Positions 1 through 5,668 are shown, counted from the stretch's first letter. The stretch: DNA of 5,668 nt from Bacteriovoracaceae bacterium UBA7317 (GCA_002474345.1 DKQD01000096.1:1-5668); one strand, 5' to 3'. The notes: a model not told the origin generated them from the sequence alone. A program made the numbers and translations.

Positions 1-1
1 G

Positions 2-1594
2 GGAATCGCTCACGAAGGTGGCGGTCAAGTTATGGGCCATGTCGCTTTTACAGCTTCGGCTCCGACAGCTTTTTCAAAGGCCTTGGGTCCAGTTTATACA
101 CAAGTTTTCATGAGTATGGCCGGGGTTGTGCTTACCAGTCTGACTCAAATCACGGGAGTTATGATCGGTCTCAAAATAAAGGATAGGTACCCTTTCCTCG
201 GTTATATGATGATTTCCGGCTCAGTGATGAGTTATCTTATGGAATTGGCCAATTGGACTGCCATTGGCTTATCAGGGGAGGCTGCGTTGGCGGCGTCGGA
301 TTTGGGGCAAACGGCTGCTGCCCTAGGTGTTGCCCCTGCCGTGATTCCGGCCGCCATGATTGGGGTATCAGCTGGCATGGCCGCCACTTACCTCATCAAT
401 AAGAAGTACAAGGATCACAAAAAGCAGCTTAAAATTTCAGGAATGTCTCTCATCAACGAGGGGCTCTTGGCGATGATGACTGGAAATAAAGGCAGTGTGG
501 TCGATGATCTTTGGTTAGAATATCCGAAAAAGGCCAAGGTCGATAAGGCGATCGAACAGGTTGTAACTCTTATGGTTGATACTCTTAACCAGAGGCTAAA
601 GCACCATGTGGAGCACTTAACTGAAACTTTCAAGAAAAAGACCAAGACCCAAAAGGTTAAAATGGTGATCAGAAAACTCCTTCCTACAAAAGAAAGGGCA
701 AATCAGTTCATTACCTGGTTTAAAAAGAGAAAGGCCGTTAGTAATTTTCAAAAACAAATAGATAACTTCTATACCTATGTTGCCAAAAGCAAGATGGAAA
801 TTGATCTTTCTAAGCAAGATAAGACGGGAATGATGGCCATTCGTCTTCTTATGCAAGGTAAGTTTGTTAAGGAGCGGAAAGGCTTCCTTAAGCTTTTTGG
901 AAAACGCGACGTTCTCTGGGAAGAAAGAACTGAGAAAGTAGATGAATACCTCAAGGGAAAAAAGAGCCTTCCTTTAAAGGCAATTGTTAAGGCCAATATT
1001 AAAAGGATAAAGTTCACGGATCAAATCACGATTAAAGGGACCACTAAAAGATGGAAAAAGGCCATTTCTGAGAAGGGCTTCAAAGCCGTAAAAAGAGGAC
1101 GAGGACCGTTTTTCTCGATGAGACATATTAGTTATCGGAATTATGTTGAAGGGATTATTAGAAAAGTTCGTTATTACTTGCATGATTACACTGTCTATCA
1201 AAACGAGCAAAACATTGTAAAAATGAAAAAGGTGGTTAAAAAGGTTCTTAAGAAGGCCTTTTATATTCCCAAGAAACGCAGAGACGTTCCCGCTGCTATG
1301 AAAATTATTAATCCCTATGTCAAGGCCATGCTGGTACAGAAAAAAGAGCGTTTAAAGCCCCATGGGTTTTTGGATGTCGTGGACAAAAAGACTTGTGAAG
1401 CCGAAATTAAATTTATCTGTGGTATGACTAACCTCTACTATAAAGATATTGCCAAAAAACCAATTGATTTAAAATGCGAGATCTCTACTGAAAAAGACTG
1501 CTACGAGCTGGAAGAAGGCGATAGATTAACGAGAGTTAATGCAGCTACGTTTGAAAAGGATTTTGCTGAGTTCCTTTCGGGGGCTGGACTTTAG
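2..1594 (+). CDS. Multi-pass membrane protein with long basic C-terminal region, function unknown (5' partial)
   Basis: I do not recognise this family. The frame is open to the left window edge, and the ten codons before the ATG at 32 (GIAHEGGGQV) read like ordinary protein. That ATG has only a poorly spaced GAAGG upstream, so the true start is probably outside the window. Numbering from the Met at 32, there are three hydrophobic segments at about 21-48, 54-79 and 94-122. The third ends in a Lys-rich stop-transfer patch (NKKYKDHKK). Residues 123-450 are soluble-looking and strongly basic, with many Lys/Arg clusters (for example 200-245 and 395-417), as expected for a domain on the cytoplasmic side or one that binds nucleic acid or anionic lipid. 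The only cysteines are C455, C463, C482 and C490, two C-x7-C pairs in an otherwise acidic tail. The first 400 bases are richer in GC than the rest of the window. The gene converges with the minus-strand gene downstream. Coding is certain; function is open. Confidence 0.85.
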   Translation, partial: GIAHEGGGQVMGHVAFTASAPTAFSKALGPVYTQVFMSMAGVVLTSLTQITGVMIGLKIKDRYPFLGYMMISGSVMSYLMELANWTAIGLSGEAALAASDLGQTAAALGVAPAVIPAAMIGVSAGMAATYLINKKYKDHKKQLKISGMSLINEGLLAMMTGNKGSVVDDLWLEYPKKAKVDKAIEQVVTLMVDTLNQRLKHHVEHLTETFKKKTKTQKVKMVIRKLLPTKERANQFITWFKKRKAVSNFQKQIDNFYTYVAKSKMEIDLSKQDKTGMMAIRLLMQGKFVKERKGFLKLFGKRDVLWEERTEKVDEYLKGKKSLPLKAIVKANIKRIKFTDQITIKGTTKRWKKAISEKGFKAVKRGRGPFFSMRHISYRNYVEGIIRKVRYYLHDYTVYQNEQNIVKMKKVVKKVLKKAFYIPKKRRDVPAAMKIINPYVKAMLVQKKERLKPHGFLDVVDKKTCEAEIKFICGMTNLYYKDIAKKPIDLKCEISTEKDCYELEEGDRLTRVNAATFEKDFAEFLSGAGL

Positions 1595-1598
1595 AATA

Positions 1599-1675
1599 AG
1601 AGAGGTCTTTATTTGTATACAGGTTAAAATTAGGGGTTATTTGAGGTGTCATCCAGAATAAGCGACGACCTCTCT
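1599..1675. repeat. 9-bp perfect inverted repeat across the convergent gene ends
   Basis: AGAGAGGTC at 1599-1607 is exactly complementary to GACCTCTCT at 1667-1675, with 59 bases between the arms. The left arm lies just after the stop of the plus-strand gene and the right arm lies inside the 3' coding end of the minus-strand gene. The same zone has an 8-base direct repeat AGAATAAG at 1593-1600 and 1655-1662. A readthrough transcript on either strand could fold here, but the loop is long and no U-run follows, so this is not a standard intrinsic terminator. A weak local hairpin (AATAAGA pairing with TCTTTATT, one bulge, 1595-1613) overlaps the left arm. No better terminator was seen for either gene. 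Confidence 0.35.
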
Positions 1676-2907
1676 CCCCATTGATATTTAAGTGCAGCTT
1701 CTTCCGTTTGAATGACCAGTTGAAAATTTATTCTTTTATTATCGTTAAGAGTTTCATTTCGAGCAATATTCCTTGTGATAATTACTTCATTACTATTACT
1801 AGATAAAACCCAAGGAATTGATTCAACGGCAGGTGAAAGAAGACTTCCCGTTCCATCAATAAAATTGATGGATCCCACTATATCAAAATCTCGTTGCTTA
1901 CTAATTGAAAATTTCCAAAAAAATTCACCACCCTCTTTTGAAACTCCTGTCATGCTTACATTGACTAGAGCATAGGCCTTAGTCACGGCAAAAGCTTTGG
2001 GTTCTTCATTTTTAATAGAGCAATTTTCGCAGTCATTTAATGTAGCAATTCCAAAAACATTGGGTGAAAGGTTGTGGGTAGGTGAGTTAATATTAAAAGG
2101 AATTTTAATACTTTTATTTTTTTCATTAGGTGAAAAAACCACTTTAGTTCGGTTTAGGCCTGTTATTCGATTATCATTTGAAGACAAATCAATATAAACA
2201 GAGCTTGTATAATGTTCATTGGAACCTATTCCATTTATTGAGATGTGGAGGTTATTTTCAACTACGCTCATATCGACAATAGCGAATTCAATTGTATTTT
2301 GTGGTAGGTCATCTTCTTTGACCATTGAATTTAATCCATTTGAAGATTTAAATCTACAGCCATTACAAAAGGCTTTTTCAGCAACGATTCGACCTTTAGT
2401 CTGGCTCCCATTAAGAACCTGGTCATCATTTAGAGTGGGAATAGTTATAATTTTTTCTTTTGTCCCTTGGTCAATTTTAAACCTAATTAAGTTATTCTTA
2501 AGAGGTTGGGAGGGATCTAAAAACTCAAGGCCTTCAACAACTCTATAAGATCCATAAATGTCTGCGACTGCTGGTTCATCAATTGAAACTTTTATCCAAA
2601 CATTTTCGCCCTCTGTAACAACTCCTGTTGATGTTCTTTTTAATAAGACGTCATTATTTGAGTAACTATTGATCATGTGTTTATCTATCTTAACTATAGG
2701 CATGTTTGGCTTTCCTATGCCTGGTTTCGGTTTGATAATATTAATATTCGGTTTAGGTTCAGGCCTAGGCTCAGGTCTTCTGCTCATGGCAAGTAGATAC
2801 CTTTCTTTTTTCTGTATAAAAAAATCAGATTCCTGAAAAGTTTTAAATTCAGAAGACATTATGGTCATGGAATAAGTAAGAGCTATAAATAAAAATAAGA
2901 TATTCAT
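1630..2907 (-). CDS. Secreted protein with Pro-rich linker and three Calx-beta/Ig-like repeats
   Basis: This is a predicted exported beta-sandwich protein of 425 residues with no enzymatic motif. Residues 1-19 form a Sec signal peptide (hydrophobic core 3-17, likely cut near MSS/EF). Residues 43-70 are a Pro/Lys/Arg-rich linker (RPEPRPEPKP, then KP repeats). Three repeats of about 100 residues follow, at roughly 92-212, 213-316 and 317-420. Repeats 1 and 3 align by eye: TGV-x2-EG, then W-K-x-S-I/V-like, DI-x-GS and a later IIT strand. Repeat 2 keeps the VVEN start and the KSIKIP strand. This pattern resembles Calx-beta or related Ig-like adhesin domains, but the acidic calcium-binding set is not obvious. 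CxxC motifs occur near the end of repeat 1 (CNGC, 181-184) and repeat 2 (CENC, 293-296) and are missing from repeat 3. The start is supported by AAGGAG 7 bases upstream. The gene is transcribed divergently from the phospholipase gene. A surface adhesin or structural role is inference. Confidence 0.85.
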   Translation of the reverse strand: MNILFLFIALTYSMTIMSSEFKTFQESDFFIQKKERYLLAMSRRPEPRPEPKPNINIIKPKPGIGKPNMPIVKIDKHMINSYSNNDVLLKRTSTGVVTEGENVWIKVSIDEPAVADIYGSYRVVEGLEFLDPSQPLKNNLIRFKIDQGTKEKIITIPTLNDDQVLNGSQTKGRIVAEKAFCNGCRFKSSNGLNSMVKEDDLPQNTIEFAIVDMSVVENNLHISINGIGSNEHYTSSVYIDLSSNDNRITGLNRTKVVFSPNEKNKSIKIPFNINSPTHNLSPNVFGIATLNDCENCSIKNEEPKAFAVTKAYALVNVSMTGVSKEGGEFFWKFSISKQRDFDIVGSINFIDGTGSLLSPAVESIPWVLSSNSNEVIITRNIARNETLNDNKRINFQLVIQTEEAALKYQWGERSSLILDDTSNNP

Positions 2908-2914
2908 GGATTAT

Positions 2915-2920
2915 CTCCTT
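2915..2920 (-). promoter_or_regulatory. Shine-Dalgarno site AAGGAG of the beta-repeat protein gene
   Basis: The minus strand reads AAGGAG, 7 bases before the ATG at 2905-2907. This is a consensus ribosome binding site at ideal spacing. It fixes the start codon. Confidence 0.85.
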
Positions 2921-2928
2921 TTGTTAGC

Positions 2929-2955
2929 ATTATAGATGAGAAATTAAAGTTACAA
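2929..2955 (-). promoter_or_regulatory. Candidate sigma70-type promoter for the beta-repeat protein gene
   Basis: The minus strand carries a perfect TATAAT (2929-2934). The best -35 candidate is TTGTAA (2950-2955), matching 4 of 6 consensus bases but at a short 15-base spacing. Transcription would begin near 2922, leaving a leader of about 15 bases that just includes the ribosome binding site. Perfect -10 matches occur by chance in DNA this AT-rich, but the position relative to the gene is right. Confidence 0.5.
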
Positions 2956-3080
2956 AAAAATTAAAGGTTATTTTGTTTAAAAAAAAGAGGACCATTTAAT
3001 AAATTGTTCCAAAGAAATAGCAAAATTCTAAAAAAAAAGGTCCTTCTAAAAGAAATTAAAAATAAAATTTATTATATAAA

Positions 3081-3099
3081 GGGAATTTTGTTTATTCCC
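3081..3099. promoter_or_regulatory. 6-bp perfect hairpin or operator-like inverted repeat
   Basis: GGGAAT (3081-3086) and ATTCCC (3094-3099) are exact reverse complements around a 7-base T-rich loop. They stand out because the three G and three C are rare in this AT-rich region. The repeat could be a dyad operator shared by the two divergent genes. On the minus strand it is followed by a T-rich run, so it could also stop stray transcription. It lies 176 bases upstream of the phospholipase start. Confidence 0.4.
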
Positions 3100-3156
3100 A
3101 ATATTTATCATTTGATGCAATTTAAAAAAACAAAATTAAAGCTTTAAAAGATGATT

Positions 3157-3162
3157 TATAAT
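3157..3162 (+). promoter_or_regulatory. Candidate -10 box (TATAAT) upstream of the phospholipase gene
   Basis: There is a perfect TATAAT with no convincing -35 at 16-18 bases upstream (only AT-rich sequence such as ATTAAA). If used, transcription would start near 3169 and give a leader of about 105 bases containing the palindrome at 3189-3198. Weak -35 boxes are common for activator-dependent promoters, but chance occurrence is also likely here. Confidence 0.35.
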
Positions 3163-3188
3163 CTTTCCTATTCACGGGGTTTTAAATA

Positions 3189-3198
3189 ATTAGCTAAT
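3189..3198. promoter_or_regulatory. Perfect 10-bp palindrome ATTAGCTAAT
   Basis: The sequence is exactly self-complementary and lies just downstream of the TATAAT at 3157 and 20 bases upstream of the alternative -35 at 3219. It is a possible binding site for a dimeric regulator. No matching second copy was found in the window, so the assignment is tentative. Confidence 0.3.
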
Positions 3199-3218
3199 GT
3201 TTTCCTCGTTAAAGTTTA

Positions 3219-3246
3219 TTGAGTAAAAAAATTGATTAAATATTTT
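3219..3246 (+). promoter_or_regulatory. Candidate gene-proximal promoter of the phospholipase gene
   Basis: TTGAGT (3219-3224) and TATTTT (3241-3246) each match 4 of 6 consensus bases and are 16 bases apart. Transcription would begin near 3253, giving a short leader of about 22 bases that includes the ribosome binding site at 3263-3268. The elements are balanced but neither is strong. Confidence 0.4.
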
Positions 3247-3262
3247 TGAGTTTTCCCATCAT

Positions 3263-3268
3263 GAGGGG
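3263..3268 (+). promoter_or_regulatory. Shine-Dalgarno site GAGGGG of the phospholipase gene
   Basis: GAGGGG sits 6 bases before the ATG at 3275 and supports that start. The preceding TCCC (3254-3257) can pair with GGGA (3266-3269) around an 8-base loop, which would partly hide this site. The stem is only 4 bp, so any effect would be modest. Confidence 0.75.
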
Positions 3269-3274
3269 ATTAAA

Positions 3275-5221
3275 ATGAAATTTAAATGTGCTTACCTTTT
3301 TTTATTTTTAATGATCCCATGTCTTTTGGTTGCAGGCTCAAAAAAAAGTAATCTATTTGATAAAAAAATTAATCCTTTAGGCGAAACTTGGTGTGGCCAA
3401 CTTAACCAAGTGAAGTGTGGGCCAAACACAAAAGAATTTTGGGAAATGGGCGGCTGTGATTATGGACTCAAGGCCAAATGGAGCTGGAGTCAGTGGAAGA
3501 GTTACTGCCGAATGGGGAGCCGAAAATCTGCTTCAATTCCTGCCTGGATTCCCAATACATTAAAATTTCAAAGAAGTTTAACAAGCAATTTAAATATCAA
3601 TAAAACTTCCTCTATAGGTGCCCATAATACTCAAGCACCAATCAAAACGGCCGGTAGTATTCTACTTTTAAAAGGAAATATTCAACCTAATCAAATGTTT
3701 AGTATCACTGATTTATTAAACATGGGAATCCGGCGTCTTTCAATTGATGTCCACAATTTCAATCGTGCCATTAGAGTTTGTCATGCGACTCCGGGCCATA
3801 TAGGTTGTTCCCCTAGAGCACGTTATTGGGTGGCTTGGCTAGAAGAACTTAAGCTTTGGATGCATGACCCTAAAAATAGAAATGAAGTTGTTCTTGTCCA
3901 AATAGAAAATTGGTTGGATGGGAATTATGAAGATTTTGTGGCACCTATCAATTCTCATATTAAATCACTTGCTTTAATGGTGACCGATAAACCTAACAAT
4001 AATTGGCCCACTTATAAATGGATGATCGATAATAATAAGAGGATCATTATTTTTCCTCAAAACGATGTACCCGAGCTCAATCAAACTTCAGAGAACCTAT
4101 TTTTTAAACATGGGACATATTTTAGGCCTGGTTGGCCTGACAATTATGCAGAAAGTTTTCACGGTCTTGAGGGCGATTGCAAAGTCGGAAGTCATGGTGG
4201 GCTGCCAAGCAGTTCAGGGGAAAGGAACACTCAGTACTGGAGGACCGTATCAGAAGATAGAAGTTTCTTAACTAATCTCATTACATATTTTAAAGAAACT
4301 TTCACTGATGAGAAGGGACATGACACCATCAATAATCAAATGATCAAAGAAATGACAACTTGTGATATCACTGGATGGGAAATGGACTTTGCCATGCCTG
4401 CAAGATTGAATCTAGCGATTTGGTCATGGAATACAGGTCATCCATATAATTGGGGAAAGGGCTCTAATTGTGCTTTAATGAAAGGAAGAGAAGGCAGATG
4501 GTTTAGTTCAGACTGCAGTTATAAAGCCTTTTATGCGTGTGTGAACGAAAATAATCCGTACGACTGGAAGCTCAGTGATGACAAAGGTCCTTGGGACGAA
4601 GGAGATATCCATTGCAAAAAATCTGGGCCCTATAAGCTCGGACTACCTTTTAATGGCAACCAAAATCATCTTATTAGCAATTTAAGAGCTAGTGGAAGTG
4701 ATCTAGTTTGGATAAACTACTCCAAATACAAAAGGCAAAGGACTTCTCTTCTTGATTCGATTTCTTCTAAAAAAGAAGACGCTCTCTTAGAGTCCGGCTT
4801 ATATAAAATAAAAAATGAACTTTCAAAAAAATATTTAACTTATTACAAGAGTAATTATATTTTTCAATATTCAAATTTAAGGTCTAATTCTTTGTGGAAT
4901 AATAGACAATTATGGGAGGTTATCAATATAAAAGATGACCTTTATCAAATTAAAAACTCTACGGCGAATGTTTGCCTTGAATCCAATAATGATAGAAATG
5001 GTACCATTACTTACGCTGAAAATTGTCTAGTGAAAAACAATCAACTTTGGAAAATTAAAAATATGGAAGATGGGAAGTACCAGGTTATCAATTCAGCTTT
5101 TAGTAATTGTATGGATATTAAAGCTCCTACAAAGGAGAAGTATAAAAACTGGCTAAGGCCGATGACTTGGCAATGTTATAATGTCAAACAACATAAATTT
5201 ATCTTTGAGGCAGAAAGATAA
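3275..5221 (+). CDS. Secreted PI-PLC X-domain phospholipase C-like protein with C-type-lectin-like and ricin B lectin modules
   Basis: PI-PLC-family enzymes cleave phosphatidylinositol or GPI-type headgroups from lipids; the exact substrate here is unknown. A signal peptide spans about 1-21 (cut near VAG/S; no lipobox). Residues 36-83 form a Trp/Cys-rich segment (C40, C48, C61, C78). The X domain begins near 111: GAHNT supplies H117 and N118, SITDLLNMGIR matches the family helix, SIDVH gives D158, VCH gives the second catalytic His, H170, and VQIEN gives E211, aligned by eye with the Ca ligand of eukaryotic PLC. The usual acidic residue two before D158 is Ser156. Residues 380-423 carry the C-terminal signature of a C-type lectin fold (W-N-x-G-x-P, NCA, GRW, DC, ACV). 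Residues 440-482 resemble its N-terminal half. Residues 508-648 are a ricin-type beta-trefoil: three repeats starting LYKIKN, LYQIKN and KYQVIN, with QLW at 545 and 590, and Cys pairs C567/C584 and C612/C634. The protein is probably co-transcribed with the next gene. Family call is strong; catalytic activity is likely but untested. Confidence 0.9.
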   Translation: MKFKCAYLFLFLMIPCLLVAGSKKSNLFDKKINPLGETWCGQLNQVKCGPNTKEFWEMGGCDYGLKAKWSWSQWKSYCRMGSRKSASIPAWIPNTLKFQRSLTSNLNINKTSSIGAHNTQAPIKTAGSILLLKGNIQPNQMFSITDLLNMGIRRLSIDVHNFNRAIRVCHATPGHIGCSPRARYWVAWLEELKLWMHDPKNRNEVVLVQIENWLDGNYEDFVAPINSHIKSLALMVTDKPNNNWPTYKWMIDNNKRIIIFPQNDVPELNQTSENLFFKHGTYFRPGWPDNYAESFHGLEGDCKVGSHGGLPSSSGERNTQYWRTVSEDRSFLTNLITYFKETFTDEKGHDTINNQMIKEMTTCDITGWEMDFAMPARLNLAIWSWNTGHPYNWGKGSNCALMKGREGRWFSSDCSYKAFYACVNENNPYDWKLSDDKGPWDEGDIHCKKSGPYKLGLPFNGNQNHLISNLRASGSDLVWINYSKYKRQRTSLLDSISSKKEDALLESGLYKIKNELSKKYLTYYKSNYIFQYSNLRSNSLWNNRQLWEVINIKDDLYQIKNSTANVCLESNNDRNGTITYAENCLVKNNQLWKIKNMEDGKYQVINSAFSNCMDIKAPTKEKYKNWLRPMTWQCYNVKQHKFIFEAER

Positions 5222-5228
5222 GAGGAAA
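5221..5228 (+). promoter_or_regulatory. Ribosome binding site AGAGGAAA of the downstream membrane-anchored protein gene
   Basis: AGAGGAAA begins on the last base of the phospholipase stop codon, with GAGG (5222-5225) ending 8 bases before the ATG at 5234. A site touching the upstream stop is typical of translationally linked genes in one operon and supports the chosen start. Confidence 0.65.
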
Positions 5229-5233
5229 GAGTT

Positions 5234-5668
5234 ATGGATAAAAAATACTTAGGCTTATTTTTTCTTGTCGTGTTTGGTGCAGCTTTTTATTTCATTCAGA
5301 AAAAACCAAAAAAAGAAGTGTCTAAAACAGTACAAACGAAAATAAAAAAGCCTCAAAAGGCAAAAGATGTCTCTGAATCGCTGGCCAAAAAAGATTTTAA
5401 AAATCTTGAACTTAAAGAATATAAAAAAGTTGGTGACCGAACATTGATTGGAAGTGATCTTTCCTCTCCTCAGGAAATACCGGCTAACAAAGAATATATA
5501 AATACCATTTCAAAAGATTGGAAAGAAAAGATGTTAGCTTTTATGAAAGAAGGAAGCAGTTATGATAGAAAAATTAAAACAGAAGTTCTTGGAAGTCATA
5601 TTATTTCTCATGAGAATTATTTATTGAATGCAGAATCCGTTAAAATTAGTTATATCCAACCTGATGGA
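5234..5668 (+). CDS. Membrane-anchored Lys-rich protein, function unknown (3' partial)
   Basis: The first 145 codons are present and the frame is still open at the window edge. Residues 5-21 (LGLFFLVVFGAAFYFI region) form one hydrophobic segment after a short MDKK start. A strongly basic stretch (23-54, many Lys) follows. With no lipobox and no clear cleavage site, this looks like an uncleaved signal anchor or a long signal peptide. Residues 84-115 are probably helical (ISKDWKEKMLAFMKEG), and from about 117 onward the sequence looks beta-rich (TEVLGSHIISHENYLL, VKISYI). No known family was recognised. The gene starts 12 bases after the phospholipase stop with its own ribosome binding site, so co-expression is likely. 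It might anchor, chaperone or otherwise assist the secreted enzyme, but only gene order supports this. Confidence 0.8.
   Translation, partial: MDKKYLGLFFLVVFGAAFYFIQKKPKKEVSKTVQTKIKKPQKAKDVSESLAKKDFKNLELKEYKKVGDRTLIGSDLSSPQEIPANKEYINTISKDWKEKMLAFMKEGSSYDRKIKTEVLGSHIISHENYLLNAESVKISYIQPDG

Larger units (their letters stand above)
2908..3274. other. AT-rich divergent intergenic control region, no gene seen
   Basis: This 367-base stretch separates two genes transcribed away from each other. It is extremely AT-rich with many A- and T-runs, and stop codons are dense in all frames. It holds the start signals of both genes, a GGGAAT/ATTCCC hairpin (3081-3099), a perfect 10-bp palindrome (3189-3198), and a distant complementary pair AGGACC (2988-2993) and GGTCCT (3039-3044), each next to an A-run. 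A further minus-strand TATAAT lies at 3071-3076 without a good -35. No tRNA, recognisable riboswitch or small gene with a proper ribosome binding site was found. The length beyond what two core promoters need suggests regulator binding or a longer untranslated leader; that is inference. Confidence 0.7.

Noticed and set aside
415..1210. Minus-strand open frames of 76-80 residues inside gene 1
   Set aside because: They overlap a much longer coherent plus-strand coding frame, have low-complexity shadow composition and have no supported start sites.
1775..2548. Plus-strand open frames of 66-109 residues inside the beta-repeat protein gene
   Set aside because: They are antisense to a gene with a signal peptide, a ribosome binding site and internal repeats, and their translations show no domain features.
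2988..3044. AGGACC/GGTCCT inverted pair as a terminator or riboswitch stem
   Set aside because: There are only 6 paired bases with a 45-base AT-rich loop and no supporting secondary helices; it is kept only as a note in the intergenic entry.
3151..3189. Twelve-residue frame in the intergenic region, considered as a leader peptide
   Set aside because: It contains the candidate TATAAT box, lacks a good ribosome binding site, and shows no run of a regulatory amino acid or attenuator hairpins.
3261..3278. Five-codon upstream frame (MRGLK) whose TGA overlaps the phospholipase ATG
   Set aside because: It has no ribosome binding site of its own and its first codons are the phospholipase ribosome binding site, so it is most likely chance.
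3290..3322. Lipoprotein signal at C16 of the phospholipase
   Set aside because: The residues before the Cys are M-I-P; Pro directly before Cys does not fit a lipobox, and a signal peptidase I site (VAG/S) follows.
4065..4271. 68-residue plus-strand frame inside the phospholipase gene
   Set aside because: It is an out-of-frame shadow within the conserved phospholipase coding region.

Overview
The window shows a low-GC bacterial chromosome segment with one partial gene at each edge and two complete genes between them. Clear Shine-Dalgarno sites (AAGGAG before the gene starting at 2907, GAGGGG before the gene at 3275) argue against Bacteroidetes, which rarely use them. The Lys/Asn/Ile-rich proteins, Sec-type export signals and style of large orphan membrane or secreted proteins would fit a marine or predatory Bdellovibrionota-type bacterium (Bacteriovorax-like). 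That placement is an impression only, because no marker gene is present.

Layout: (1) 2-1594 (+), the 3' part of a gene for a multi-pass membrane protein with a very basic C-terminal region; function not recognised. (2) 1630-2907 (-), a secreted 425-residue protein with a Pro-rich linker and three diverged beta-sandwich (Calx-beta/Ig-like) repeats. It converges on gene 1, with 35 bases between the stops. (3) 2908-3274, a 367-base, very AT-rich divergent control region with candidate promoters on both strands, a 6-bp hairpin and a 10-bp palindrome. (4) 3275-5221 (+), a secreted 648-residue phospholipase C X-domain (PI-PLC-like) protein with C-type-lectin-like motifs and a C-terminal ricin-type beta-trefoil. 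(5) 5234-5668 (+), the start of a gene for a membrane-anchored, Lys-rich protein. It lies 12 bases after the phospholipase gene and is probably in the same operon.

How they may work together: genes 2, 3 and 4 all encode exported or membrane-anchored proteins around one shared control region. A secreted enzyme aimed at inositol- or GPI-type lipids, carrying its own carbohydrate-binding modules and encoded opposite a possible adhesin, suggests a surface-attack or envelope-remodelling role; this is inference. Gene 1 has higher GC at its 5' end and is probably a separate unit. No tRNA, rRNA, CRISPR array, insertion sequence or phage gene was seen.
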